Shown here: one piece after another, positions 8,798-17,853 of the stretch | Layout: every line of letters begins with the position of its first letter | How positions within the stretch are numbered: the first letter of the stretch is position 1 | Assembly (NCBI GenBank): GCA_029551185.1 | Contig: JAKPFY010000239.1 | Span: 1-54,391 of the forward strand | Direction of reading: 5' to 3' | From: Bacillota bacterium | GTDB taxonomy: Bacteria; Bacillota; SHA-98; UBA4971 | Length of the DNA stretch: 54,391 bases | Made by a program: the position numbers and the translations under genes | The notes under the pieces: generated by a model | What the model was told of the DNA's origin: nothing | The model's input: the letters and a program-made list of their open reading frames with translations, nothing else | Database searches by the model: none

Positions 8798-8920
8798 CAC
8801 CATACATTTACCAAATCATTTGCTAACACATATCACACACTTGCAACACATTTTGACGCAAACACACGCCTTAATTAACGAATACTCAGGACTACCTCAA
8901 ATTGAGGAGGGTGCCAAGGA

Positions 8921-10192
8921 ATGCACGTCCAGCTTGACTACGGTAAATCTCACATTACTCTTGATTTGAGTAAACTTGAGAATGCATCTGTTATCAGCGG
9001 CCGAAGTATTGACCCCTTAGCTAACCTTTCAAGCGAGGTCTCTCTAAAACTTCAACACCCAACAGGCAAGCATCGCTTGGCAGATGAAATCAGGCAGAAA
9101 AACGCCGAAAGCGTTCTAATCATCATTAACGATATTACCAGACCAACACCATATGAAGATATCCTACCGCCTATCTTGGAAGAACTACATAAAGCAGGTG
9201 TTCCCATAGAAGGCATAAAGTTTCTAATTGCAACCGGCATCCACAGGGAGATGACTGCAGACGAAATTCGGACAGTTGTGGGGAGCGAACTAGTCGATAC
9301 CTATGAGGTAATAAACCATAATTGTGATGAAGAAGATAACTTAATTTACATGGGTACGTTAAAATTCGGCACAGAATTTTATGTTAATCGTCATTGTGTG
9401 GACTCAGATTTCGTGATGGTAACCGGCGTAATCGCTCCTCATTATTTTGCCGGGTATTCAGGGGGACGTAAATCCATCTTGCCAGGCATATCAGGACGTC
9501 AAAGCATAAAGCACAACCACGCTCTCATGGCATCCGAAGAGGCAAGGACGTGCAATCTGGATGGAAACCCTGTTCATTTGGAAATGATAGACGCTGCCCT
9601 CAAAGTTAGTGTGGACTTCATGGTTAATATCGTAACTGATAGCCATGGTCGTGCTGTAAAAGTAGTGGCAGGGGATGTAGAAGAAGCTTGGCTCGAGGGA
9701 GTGCAAATCGGACGAGACTTGTTTGTCACCCATATAGATGAGCTTGCTGATGTAGTAATCGCCTGTGCCGGCGGCTATCCGAAAGACATCAATGTCTATC
9801 AAGCACAAAAGGCAATTGACAACGCCGCCCGAGCTACAGCACCTGGCGGAACAATTATTATCGTCGCTGAATGTCCCGAGGGATTGGGGGAGCCAACCTT
9901 TGAGAATTGGATGTTTGAGGCTAAATCACCGGATGATGTCTTAATGCGCTTTTCATCCGGATTTGAGCTGGGTGGTCATAAGGCATATAGCTTGGCAAAG
10001 GTAGTAAAAGACAAGGAAATAGTTCTTGTGTCCGGTCTCGATGACGACATTGTCAGGAGACTGTTTTTCACACCTGCTAAAGATCTGGAACAAGCTCTCC
10101 AATATGCTCGAGCTAAACACGGCCCGGATCACAAATGCATTGTTATGCCTAAAGCAGGTACGATTGTTCCATGGCTGGAGGTGGTGCGATAG
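8921..10192 (+). CDS. larA: LarA-family nickel-pincer 2-hydroxyacid racemase
   Basis: LarA enzymes racemise or epimerise 2-hydroxy acids by hydride transfer to a nickel-pincer nucleotide cofactor. This 423-aa protein keeps the key residues at nearly the numbering of Lactobacillus LarA: D71 and R74 in NDITRPTP, H108 in ATGIHRE, H174 in APHYFAGYSGG, K184 in GGRKSILPG, and Q294/K297 in the QAQKAID stretch. GGAGGGTG precedes the ATG at 8921. It is the first gene behind the sigma-54 promoter and is followed by a tripartite transporter and a tartrate/D-malate-type dehydrogenase. That context suggests malate or another dicarboxylic hydroxy acid rather than lactate as substrate. The cofactor genes larB, larC and larE are not in this window. 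Confidence 0.9.
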   Translation: MHVQLDYGKSHITLDLSKLENASVISGRSIDPLANLSSEVSLKLQHPTGKHRLADEIRQKNAESVLIIINDITRPTPYEDILPPILEELHKAGVPIEGIKFLIATGIHREMTADEIRTVVGSELVDTYEVINHNCDEEDNLIYMGTLKFGTEFYVNRHCVDSDFVMVTGVIAPHYFAGYSGGRKSILPGISGRQSIKHNHALMASEEARTCNLDGNPVHLEMIDAALKVSVDFMVNIVTDSHGRAVKVVAGDVEEAWLEGVQIGRDLFVTHIDELADVVIACAGGYPKDINVYQAQKAIDNAARATAPGGTIIIVAECPEGLGEPTFENWMFEAKSPDDVLMRFSSGFELGGHKAYSLAKVVKDKEIVLVSGLDDDIVRRLFFTPAKDLEQALQYARAKHGPDHKCIVMPKAGTIVPWLEVVR

Positions 10193-10250
10193 ATTCAGCC
10201 AGATAGAACTGAATCCCTGTAAAACCACATTATTAGAGGAGGTCGAAGTG

Positions 10251-11219
10251 ATGAGGAAAATATCCAAGGTTGCTATTCTCTGTTTAGTTATTATTATGGT
10301 GACGGGAACCGGCGTTTCGACACTTGCCTCTAACAAGTTCCCTGAAAAGTCTGTCAACTACATCATATGCTTTAATCCAGGTGGAGAATCAGATATCACT
10401 GCCCGATTGCAGCATAAGTACCTGGAGGAAGCTCTGGGACAAAAGGTAGTCATCGTGTATAAGATCGGTGGCGGCGGTGCAATAGGATGGTCCGAACTTG
10501 TAAGGTCAAAACCTGATGGATACACAATATCCGGAGACAACCTTCCACACACCATAGTACAACCGCTACAGCGAAAAGATGCCGGGTACACAACTGAGCA
10601 ACTTAAACGAACATACTGCTTTGAACTCACGCCAAACGTCCTCGCAGTCAGACAAGACAGTCCCTTCAAGACGCTGGAAGAATTCGTAGAATACGCGAAG
10701 AAATATCCTGAAGCAGTTACAGTAGGCGGAAGCGCCAGCTGGTCTGCAGGACATCTTGCAACCATTGAACTCGAACATCTGGCAGATATCAAACTAACTT
10801 ACATACCTTTCACCGGGTCAGGCGCTGCTGTGCCCGCCTTGCTCGGAGGACATGTATCAGCGTTAATGACCTATACAAGCATGATCGGACAGCATCCTGA
10901 GATGAGAGTGCTCGCTGTGGCTTCAGATCAGAGATCACCGGTTTGTCCGGACGCTCCTACTTTTCAGGAATGTGGATATGACCTTGTAGAAGGCTGCTAC
11001 AGAGGTGTTTCTGTACCTCCCGGAACCCCTGATGAAATCGTAAACATCCTTGCAGAGGCCTTTGATAAGGTCAACCGCAATCCGGAATTCCAGAGTAAAA
11101 TGGAAGAGTTAGGTTATCAAATGGTATATCTCGGACCTGAAGAATATGAAAAACTCGTCCGCGAGAAAACAGTCTACTATACTGAACTCCTCAGAGAACT
11201 CGACGCTCTGGCTAAATAG
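10251..11219 (+). CDS. tctC: Tripartite tricarboxylate transporter substrate-binding protein (TctC/Bug family)
   Basis: This is a periplasmic or surface solute-binding protein of the TctC/Bug family, 322 aa. The frame is open further upstream, but the ATG at 10251 follows GAGGAGG and gives a proper signal peptide (MRKISKVAILCLVIIMVTG...). The mature part shows the Bug pattern: FPEKSVNYIICFNPGGESD, a GGGGAIGWSEL loop, and near the C-terminus VPPGTPDEIVNILAEAF. It lacks a clear lipobox. It delivers a carboxylate, such as citrate, malate or tartrate in relatives, to the TctAB membrane pair encoded next. The 134 bases before tctA contain a strong branched stem-loop, likely to keep this transcript more abundant than the permease part. 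Confidence 0.92.
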   Translation: MRKISKVAILCLVIIMVTGTGVSTLASNKFPEKSVNYIICFNPGGESDITARLQHKYLEEALGQKVVIVYKIGGGGAIGWSELVRSKPDGYTISGDNLPHTIVQPLQRKDAGYTTEQLKRTYCFELTPNVLAVRQDSPFKTLEEFVEYAKKYPEAVTVGGSASWSAGHLATIELEHLADIKLTYIPFTGSGAAVPALLGGHVSALMTYTSMIGQHPEMRVLAVASDQRSPVCPDAPTFQECGYDLVEGCYRGVSVPPGTPDEIVNILAEAFDKVNRNPEFQSKMEELGYQMVYLGPEEYEKLVREKTVYYTELLRELDALAK

Positions 11220-11255
11220 CAATTGAAACAGCAATACGTTTGACATACGAGGGTA

Positions 11256-11299
11256 GAGGGCAACGACATCGTAGCGAAACTACGAAACACGTTGCCCTC
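11256..11299 (+). terminator. Branched stem-loop between tctC and tctA (attenuator or mRNA stabiliser)
   Basis: Outer arms GAGGGCAACG (11256-11265) and CGTTGCCCTC (11290-11299) enclose an inner hairpin TCGTAG-CGAAA-CTACGA (11269-11285). There is no U-tract, so partial termination or protection of the tctC mRNA from 3' decay is more likely than full termination. Confidence 0.6.
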
Positions 11300-11353
11300 C
11301 CCTCCGGAATCAAAGTCTTACACTCGCATCGTGTTGGGATTGGAGGATGAGGT

Positions 11354-12874
11354 ATGAACCCAATAGTTAGTGGAATAATGCAAGTCTTAACCCCAACCAA
11401 TTTCTTGTTCATGCTTGCGGGTACAGTAGGAGGCCTCATAGTCGGGGCGCTGCCGGGACTTACTGCTACAATGGCTACTGCCCTAATCGTGCCTTTTACA
11501 TTTACAATGCCGCCTCTTTCGGGACTCGCAACACTTGGCGCCATTTATATGGCTGCTATATATGGTGGAGCCTTTTCTGCCATACTTGTCAATGCACCTG
11601 GAACCCCGTCTTCAATCGGAACTTGCTTTGACGGCTATCCCATGGCTAAACAAGGACGAGGCCAAGAAGCAATAATAGCAGCAACTATATCCTCCGTGGT
11701 AGGTGGCCTTCTCGGAATAATTGCACTTGCCCTTCTTGCTCCGCCCTTAGCAGCTGTCGCCATAAAATTCGGCCCACCTGAATACTTCTGGGTAAGTATA
11801 TTTGGCATAACAATAATCTCGACTCTTTCATCTAAGTCAGCTCTCAAGGGGTTTATCGGCGGATGTCTGGGTATTCTCTTAAGTATGATCGGCATCTCGC
11901 CTGTGGGCGGAGACGTGAGATTTACCTTTGGAATATCGGCTATGCAAGGCGGCATAGAACTGATTTGTGGGCTAATCGGATTATTCTGTATACCCGAAGT
12001 CCTAGCCTTAATAGTCCAAAAAGCAGAGGACCTGGAAAGATTAAAACCCAAGAAAGTGAAGGGCATCATTGGAACAACCACACGCCAAGTCCTGAAGCAA
12101 AAAGTCAATCTCTTAAGATCAGGCATTATAGGTACCATCGTAGGCATTATGCCCGGAGCAGGCGGCAGCATAGCAAATCTAATAGCGTATAACGAAGCAA
12201 AACGTGCATCGAAACATCCTGAGAAATTCGGCACAGGCATCATTGACGGTGTCATTGCTACAGAAACCGCAAACAATGCCACTGTAGGAGGAGGACTGAT
12301 TCCCCTTCTTACTCTTGGCATCCCTGGAACCCCAACTGCTGCAGTCATCTACGGAGCTCTTCTAATCCATGGTCTTAGGCCGGGAATGGAGCTCTTTACC
12401 GTTCATGCAGACATAACTTATGGGTTCATCTTCTCCCTCCTTATCGCTACACTAATGATGCTTGTAGTCGGACTTGCTGTAGGTACCGGATTGAATGAGC
12501 TGTTGTCCAGGTTACCTGTGAGAATTCTCGTCCCGTCAATAGTCTTCTTGAGTATTATTGGTTCTTATGCTATACGGAATAACATGGCAGACGTTTTCAT
12601 TATGCTTGCATTCGGCGCAGTAGGATATATTATTAAGCAGCTTGAAATTGACAGTGGGGCTGTTGTCCTAGGGCTTATCCTTGGACCTCTAGCTGAAGAA
12701 GGCTTTGTTCAATCCCTGCTTATGTCAAAAGCCTTACCTGTACCATGGACCATATTTTTCACTCGGCCGCTGTCCATCTTATTGATTGCCTTGTCAGCTC
12801 TCTCTTTGTTCTGGCCACTAATCTCAAAGCTAAAGGCACAGCGCCCCGGTAGGGAGGAGGGCTTTAATGTATAA
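11354..12874 (+). CDS. tctA: Tripartite tricarboxylate transporter large membrane subunit TctA
   Basis: This is the large integral membrane subunit, 506 aa with about 11-12 hydrophobic segments. The family signatures are present: LFMLAGTVGGLIVGALPGL near the N-terminus, GAFSAILVNAPGTPSS, and the second half repeat GIMPGAGGSIANLIAYNEAKR followed by LLTLGIPGTPTAAVIYGALL. It drives cation-coupled carboxylate uptake with TctB and the binding protein TctC. The stop overlaps the tctB start by 8 bases, consistent with translational coupling. Confidence 0.95.
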   Translation: MNPIVSGIMQVLTPTNFLFMLAGTVGGLIVGALPGLTATMATALIVPFTFTMPPLSGLATLGAIYMAAIYGGAFSAILVNAPGTPSSIGTCFDGYPMAKQGRGQEAIIAATISSVVGGLLGIIALALLAPPLAAVAIKFGPPEYFWVSIFGITIISTLSSKSALKGFIGGCLGILLSMIGISPVGGDVRFTFGISAMQGGIELICGLIGLFCIPEVLALIVQKAEDLERLKPKKVKGIIGTTTRQVLKQKVNLLRSGIIGTIVGIMPGAGGSIANLIAYNEAKRASKHPEKFGTGIIDGVIATETANNATVGGGLIPLLTLGIPGTPTAAVIYGALLIHGLRPGMELFTVHADITYGFIFSLLIATLMMLVVGLAVGTGLNELLSRLPVRILVPSIVFLSIIGSYAIRNNMADVFIMLAFGAVGYIIKQLEIDSGAVVLGLILGPLAEEGFVQSLLMSKALPVPWTIFFTRPLSILLIALSALSLFWPLISKLKAQRPGREEGFNV

Positions 12875-13313
12875 TCCTGATAGAACTGCAGCTATCCTGA
12901 TGTTCGTAGTTGTGCTAATCTTTACGTTCCAGTTTTCAGACATTCCATCAACATACAGTCGTGTTTTTCCGAAAGCTGTCACATGGACTCTGGCAATCCT
13001 TTCGGCTATCCTCCTTATTCAGAGCTGGGTAACCCCACGGGTAGCGGAATACACAGACACTCGTGAACTCAAGAAAGTAGGGCTTGCCATAATCTTAATG
13101 TTTGGCTGGATAGCTTGTATCCGGTTTCTAGGTTTTTATCTCGCAAGCGTTGTGTTTTTTACTCTATTGATGATTTTGGTTGAGCCGTCTCTTTTGAAAC
13201 AGAATAAGCTGATGGCTTCCATATTTATTGCAGCAGTGGAAATCGGCGCCTTTTACATGGTCTTTACAAGAGCGCTAAATGTGCCTTTACCAAGAGGAAT
13301 AATCTTTCAGTAA
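12867..13313 (+). CDS. tctB: Tripartite tricarboxylate transporter small membrane subunit TctB
   Basis: This small membrane protein of 148 aa has four hydrophobic segments, the size and topology of TctB. Its sequence is weakly conserved, and the identification rests on topology plus its place directly after tctA (8-base overlap). GGAGGAGGG precedes the ATG at 12867. The dehydrogenase gene starts 35 bases downstream. Confidence 0.88.
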   Translation: MYNPDRTAAILMFVVVLIFTFQFSDIPSTYSRVFPKAVTWTLAILSAILLIQSWVTPRVAEYTDTRELKKVGLAIILMFGWIACIRFLGFYLASVVFFTLLMILVEPSLLKQNKLMASIFIAAVEIGAFYMVFTRALNVPLPRGIIFQ

Positions 13314-13348
13314 CTTGACTAAGATGCCCGTAAGCTTGGAGGATTCTT

Positions 13349-14431
13349 ATGAATAAACTAGATATTGCTGTTATTCCAGGTGACGGTGTTGGTCCCGAAG
13401 TAATTCCGGAAGCCATAAAAACATTGAGAGCTATTTCCGAGGTTCATGGAGGCTTGTCCTTTGCATTTACTGAGTTTCCATGGGGTTGTGATTACTACCT
13501 GAAAACAGGACGTATGATGGATGAACATGGTCTCCGCGCACTTCGTGATTATCACGCAATTCTCCTGGGAGCAGTAGGTGCACCCAATCTTGTGCCTGAC
13601 CATGTGTCTCTATGGGGGTTATTGCTTCCGATTCGAAAATCCTTCGATCAATATGTAAACCTCCGTCCAATAAAGCTCCTCCGAGGAGTGCCAGGACGGC
13701 TGGTTGGCAAAGGACCTGAAGATATTGACTTCGTTGTGGTTCGTGAAAATACTGAAGGCGAGTATTCAGGAGTCGGTGGCAGAGTCCATGTTGGAACACC
13801 CTTTGAAGTCGCAATACAAAGCAATATATTCACACGCACCGGAGTAGAAAGAATAATTAGATATGCCTTTGAACTAGCCCGAGAACGAAACAAAGCAAAA
13901 CGGGTAGTATCTATCACAAAATCAAATGCATGCAACTACAGCATGGTTTTTTGGGATGAGGTGTTCCACGAAATTGCAGCAGAGTATCCTGAAATTGAGG
14001 CAACTCAAGTTCATGTGGATGCAGCAGCTATGTACATGATAACTCAACCCGAATGGTTTGACGTGGTTGTAGCTACAAACCTCTTCGGAGATATCTTGAC
14101 AGATGAAGGAGCAGCAATTCAAGGGAGCATTGGCTTAGCAGCGGGCGCAAACCTAAATCCTGAAAAGAAGTACCCCTCTATGTTTGAGCCAATACATGGT
14201 TCAGCACCTGATATTGCAGGCAAAGGCATAGCAAATCCTATTGGAACCATATGGTCCGCAGCCTTAATGTTGGACTTCTTCGGATATCAGGACCTAGGCA
14301 AACTCCTCCTCTCAGCAATTGAGCAAACTCTCCTCAGTGATGGACTGAAACTGGCAGATTTCTATGGAAGCGCTACCACTTCTGAAATAGGCGATTTGAT
14401 ATGCAATAACATCTATAGACTTGCAACTTAG
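13349..14431 (+). CDS. Tartrate / D-malate dehydrogenase (isocitrate/isopropylmalate dehydrogenase family)
   Basis: This 360-aa NAD-dependent beta-decarboxylating dehydrogenase carries IAVIPGDGVGPEVIPE at the N-terminus, the substrate-arginine region VNLRPIKLL, FVVVRENTEGEYSG, the metal-site VVATNLFGDILTDEGAAI, and PIHGSAPDIAGKGIANP. The RENTEGEYSG and SLWGLLLPIRK details resemble tartrate dehydrogenase/D-malate dehydrogenase (TtuC, DmlA) more than isopropylmalate dehydrogenase. Such enzymes convert D-malate to pyruvate and CO2 and also act on tartrate. As the last gene after larA-tctCAB, it fits a route in which L-malate or a related acid is imported, epimerised and then oxidatively decarboxylated. 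Exact substrate not provable from sequence. Confidence 0.88.
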   Translation: MNKLDIAVIPGDGVGPEVIPEAIKTLRAISEVHGGLSFAFTEFPWGCDYYLKTGRMMDEHGLRALRDYHAILLGAVGAPNLVPDHVSLWGLLLPIRKSFDQYVNLRPIKLLRGVPGRLVGKGPEDIDFVVVRENTEGEYSGVGGRVHVGTPFEVAIQSNIFTRTGVERIIRYAFELARERNKAKRVVSITKSNACNYSMVFWDEVFHEIAAEYPEIEATQVHVDAAAMYMITQPEWFDVVVATNLFGDILTDEGAAIQGSIGLAAGANLNPEKKYPSMFEPIHGSAPDIAGKGIANPIGTIWSAALMLDFFGYQDLGKLLLSAIEQTLLSDGLKLADFYGSATTSEIGDLICNNIYRLAT

Positions 14432-14869
14432 CTGACGGTAGTAAAGCATTCTCGGAGTAAACAGCCGCATCATATCAAGTTAGCCAATAGAAAAAAGAGG
14501 ATGAGGCCCGCAGGAACTACGCCTTCCTATTTAATACATATGTAGACACGGGCCCACCTCTCTTCCCAAACCATCCCGGGCCGAAGAAAGCTAAAGGCAC
14601 CGTCTTTGTTCCACAATTTACCATCATCTATTGAACACTTACCTTTCGGCATTAAGCTACCTTCAGTAAGAGTATTTTGCGTATATGATGTCCCCTTAAA
14701 AAGGCAAGATGTAAAGCAACATATGAAGGCAAACGGAAAACAATACACAGAGTGACAGATATTCTCTACATGCAGAGGAATAACTGTACCTGTGAAGAAT
14801 TTACTTGCAAGAATACTCACGACAAGACAAGTAAAACCTAATGATCCAAAGCAGAGGGGGCATCCGTAA
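14432..14869. other. Intergenic stretch after the dehydrogenase gene
   Basis: In 438 bases I find no supported gene, terminator or RNA. A minus-strand frame is open across part of it (down to 14527), but it has no plausible start or ribosome site and no recognisable domain. Confidence 0.4.
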
Positions 14870-15415
14870 GTGCCGAGCCTATTCTTAACAACTGATCGAC
14901 TGGTTTTGCGTGATTTCAAGATATCAGATTGGCAAAGGATCCATAGGTATGCATCTGACCCTGAAGTGGTGAAGTTCATGGATTGGGGACCGAACACTGT
15001 CGATGAAACAAAGGATTTTGTTCGTATGGCTATTACGTTTCAGAGGGATAATCCCCGCAGGCACTTTGACCTGGCAGTGGTCACCAAACCTGAAGATTGT
15101 CTTATCGGAGGATGTGGCATTTATGTTACGAGTCCTCATAACCGCGAAGCGTTTATCGGCTATTGCCTCAGCAGGGATTCATGGGGACAAGGTTATGCCA
15201 CAGAAACAGCTAAAAGACTCCTTTCTTTCGGCTTTACCCAGCTAAAGCTACATAGGATTTTTGCTACATGCGACCCGCTTAACCTGGCCTCAGCCAGAGT
15301 CCTTGAAAAATGCGGCATGCAGTTTGAAGGGCGGCTCAGAGAGAATAAGTTGATAGGCAAAAGGTGGCGAGACTCTCTTCTATACGCTATCTTGGAGCAT
15401 GAATGGAACCCTTAG
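14870..15415 (+). CDS. GNAT-family N-acetyltransferase (RimJ/RimL-like)
   Basis: This 181-aa GNAT acetyltransferase has the layout of the RimJ/RimL and antibiotic-acetylating subgroup: LTTDRLVLRDFKISDW at the start, IGGCGIYV in the core, the acetyl-CoA loop region YCLSRDSWGQGYATETAKRLLSFGF, and the end HRIFATCDPLNLASARVLEKCGMQFEGRLRE. The start is GTG at 14870, with AGAGGGGG upstream. Acceptors of this subgroup range from ribosomal proteins to small amines, so the substrate is unknown. It stands alone between the hydroxy-acid operon and the YwlG gene. Confidence 0.88.
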   Translation: MPSLFLTTDRLVLRDFKISDWQRIHRYASDPEVVKFMDWGPNTVDETKDFVRMAITFQRDNPRRHFDLAVVTKPEDCLIGGCGIYVTSPHNREAFIGYCLSRDSWGQGYATETAKRLLSFGFTQLKLHRIFATCDPLNLASARVLEKCGMQFEGRLRENKLIGKRWRDSLLYAILEHEWNP

Positions 15416-15548
15416 CAGCTGAACTACAGCCAAGCACGACGCTTTTGCCGGCCATGCTAATGTCTGTTTGGCGCCTGAATCCGGACAAAACCTATGCACA
15501 AGAAAGTGATATGATCTATTGATAGGCATATGAAAGGAGGCCTTCAAG

Positions 15549-16097
15549 ATGCAATTGACATCCTTAACCACTGAAACCAAGAACGCTATTTGTGGATTAC
15601 TTAGCGCAGCTAAGTTAGAGCCTGGAATGATAATCGTCGTTGGGTGCAGCACCAGCGAGGTCATGGGCCGGAAAATCGGTACAGCTTCCAACATGGACAC
15701 AGCAGAAGCCATAATAGCCGGGTTACTGCCTGTGACACAAGAACATGGCCTATATCTGGCTATCCAGTGCTGTGAACATTTGAATCGTGCTTTGGTAGTG
15801 GAGAAGGAATGCAAAGACCGGTACGGACTTGAGGAGGTTACAGTGATCCCCCATCAGAACGCAGGTGGGGCGTTGGCTGCTGTAGCCATGAGGCAATTTC
15901 AGGACCCTGTTGTGGTAGAAACAATCTCCGCCCATGCCGGAATGGACATAGGAGATACATTGATAGGTATGCACCTTAAAAGAGTGGCTGTCCCTGTCCG
16001 CCTGGACATAGACTCCATTGGCAATGCCCATCTCACCTTCGCCAGAACTCGTCCGAAACTTATCGGCGGTGCACGCGCCAAGTATCCGTCATCCTAA
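15549..16097 (+). CDS. ywlG: YwlG / TIGR01440-family protein
   Basis: A 182-aa member of the conserved Bacillota family represented by Bacillus YwlG (UPF0340). Characteristic stretches are [45 protein letters not shown] and [19 protein letters not shown], followed by the [22 protein letters not shown] region. No catalytic function is established that I can state with confidence. AAAGGAGG lies six to eight bases before the ATG at 15549. Its presence is one of the better arguments for a Bacillota host. Confidence 0.92.
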   Translation: MQLTSLTTETKNAICGLLSAAKLEPGMIIVVGCSTSEVMGRKIGTASNMDTAEAIIAGLLPVTQEHGLYLAIQCCEHLNRALVVEKECKDRYGLEEVTVIPHQNAGGALAAVAMRQFQDPVVVETISAHAGMDIGDTLIGMHLKRVAVPVRLDIDSIGNAHLTFARTRPKLIGGARAKYPSS

Positions 16098-16574
16098 CCC
16101 TCACCCCAAATATTCCGGCAGCCTGTATACGCCCTAAACTGTGTACGCTCCGCATCTTTAGTCACCAGGAAGTCTCCCATCGGATTTCCGAGTCTCTTAT
16201 GATGCCACAAACCCTATATCGCGCTACCTGCTTGCGTCATCCTCCTTGACAGTGTCAGATGTTTACATAGCACTGCCTGCCGCATGTTTACATAATTGTA
16301 TATTATTTTATGTAATATTCATAAAAATATAGAGGATTCTTACTCTTCGCGCTGAATATGTATAAACACTGGGTCATCACTTTCAACTTAAATAGTGCCG
16401 TGGTTAAGGCAAACCACGACAGAAAGCAGAACGCCTTTGGCGCAATAGAAAAACGCTTAAACCTGCTACGGCATAGGAGGTGAAACAGAAAGACCGATAC
16501 AAACGAAGGAAATGTTCGACGGATGAGAAAGCTGAGGAGAACGCGACCATCTAATATGAAGGAGGTAGTGAGCA
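16098..16574. other. Intergenic stretch before the branched-chain amino acid transporter operon
   Basis: No gene seen. It contains an IS-terminus-like stretch at 16246-16294 (listed separately), an AT-rich block at about 16290-16340 that could carry the operon promoter, a hairpin with CGTGGTT/AACCACG arms at 16399-16418, and a GGAGG ribosome site before 16575. Confidence 0.45.
16246..16294. repeat. Possible remnant of an insertion-sequence end
   Basis: TTGACAGTGTCAGA (16246-16259) is the exact reverse complement of 54261-54274 near the right edge of the window. It runs into ATGTTTACATA, which occurs twice (16259-16269 and 16284-16294) at 25-base spacing. Repeated short motifs behind a TGACA-containing tip are typical of IS21-like ends; no transposase gene is present here. 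Confidence 0.35.
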
Positions 16575-17708
16575 GTGAGAAGACTCCTTTCAAGTATTAT
16601 CGCAACTCTCATCCTCATCTCACTGGGTGCAGCGGTTCACTCTGCAACGCCCAAACCTATAGTCATCGGCTGCAACCTGGAGATGACAGGGCAAGTTGCC
16701 GCCTATGGTCAAGCAGCATGGGAAGGCATAAACATCGTATCACAGATCGTAAAGCCTGAGGCATTGGGAAGACCTGTCGAATTTAGTTTATTGGACAACA
16801 AGTCTGACAAGATAGACACAGCCAATGCATCATCCCGCCTAATAGAAAAAGATAACGTATGCGCGATCATCGGACCCATGATCAGCGGCAGTATGCTTGC
16901 TGCGGGTGAAGTCTGCGAGAAGAAAGAAGTCCCTATCATCGGGCCTACCACAACCAACCCACTGACAACTCAAGGGAAAAAATACGTGTTCCGGGCTTGC
17001 TTTATCGACCCGTTCCAGGCCACTATAGCTGCGACATACTGCTATCGTGACCTTAATGCGAAAACCGCCGCGATTCTGTCTGACATATCTAACGACTATT
17101 GCGTTGCCCTGGGTAATTTCTTTAAGCAGGAGTTTGAAAGGCTCGGGGGCAAAATCGTATCCCTCACGTACTGCAAAGCAGGGGATCAAGACTACAGCGC
17201 CCAGTTAACTGACATTAAGACGAAAAACCCTGACATCATTTACATCCCCAACTACTACACTGAAGCTGCACTGGCTGTAGTGCAAGCCAGAGATCTCGGC
17301 CTTACACAACCTGTTTTCGGAGCTGACGGTATTGCAACTGAGGAATTCCTCTCTATCGGCGGGAAAGCAGTCGAAGGTGTTATGCATACAACATTCTGGC
17401 ACGAGAAAGCAGCGCAATCAGAGCTTTCTAAAAAATACGTTGAGCTCTACAGAGCAAAGCACGGAGCAGACGATGAAGTCAACGTATTCGGCGCCTTGGC
17501 TGCTGACTGTTATCTCATAGTGCTGGATGCGATAAAGAGGGCGGGATCCGCGGAGCCCAAGAAAGTCGCTGAAGCGATAGAAGCCACAAAAGACCTCCAA
17601 GTGATTACAGGTTCAGTTACCATTGAAAACGGAGATGCTATCAAACCTGTAGTATTCAGAGAGGTCAAAAACGGCAAATGGGATTATAAGACTATGGTAT
17701 ATCCATAA
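16575..17708 (+). CDS. livJ: Branched-chain amino acid ABC transporter, substrate-binding protein
   Basis: A type I periplasmic-binding-fold protein of 377 aa with an N-terminal signal (MRRLLSSIIATLILISLGAAVHS). The mature part starts PKPIVIGCNLEMTGQVAAYGQ, the standard LivJ/LivK opening, and contains NVCAIIGPMISGSMLAAGEVCEKKEVPIIGP cut into the usual Rossmann-like lobes. Start GTG at 16575 after GGAGG. It delivers its ligand to the LivHM-LivFG complex encoded immediately downstream. Ligands of this family include leucine, isoleucine, valine, amides and urea, so the amino acid is inferred. A strong stem-loop separates it from livH. Confidence 0.92.
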   Translation: MRRLLSSIIATLILISLGAAVHSATPKPIVIGCNLEMTGQVAAYGQAAWEGINIVSQIVKPEALGRPVEFSLLDNKSDKIDTANASSRLIEKDNVCAIIGPMISGSMLAAGEVCEKKEVPIIGPTTTNPLTTQGKKYVFRACFIDPFQATIAATYCYRDLNAKTAAILSDISNDYCVALGNFFKQEFERLGGKIVSLTYCKAGDQDYSAQLTDIKTKNPDIIYIPNYYTEAALAVVQARDLGLTQPVFGADGIATEEFLSIGGKAVEGVMHTTFWHEKAAQSELSKKYVELYRAKHGADDEVNVFGALAADCYLIVLDAIKRAGSAEPKKVAEAIEATKDLQVITGSVTIENGDAIKPVVFREVKNGKWDYKTMVYP

Positions 17709-17736
17709 TCCATGAATAGCTTAGGAATCTACTACG

Positions 17737-17798
17737 GGGAGGGAGCGGGAAGCCAGGCATGGGGTCAGCGTTTCCCCGGTATTACTCTTCTCCCTCCC
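17737..17798 (+). terminator. Stem-loop between the binding-protein gene and livH
   Basis: GGGAGGGAG (17737-17745) pairs with CTCCCTCCC (17790-17798), with inner GGGAA/TTTCC pairing. No U-tract follows, so it probably stabilises the binding-protein mRNA or causes partial termination, giving more binding protein than permease. Confidence 0.6.
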
Positions 17799-17853
17799 GA
17801 GCTTTCAATTCCATCTGAATTAGTCCGACCGGCTTCAAAAGGAGTAGATATGA

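Noticed and set aside
14527-14997. Minus-strand frame of 156 codons after the dehydrogenase gene.
   Set aside because: It overlaps the start of a clear GNAT gene, has no ribosome site, and shows no recognisable domain.
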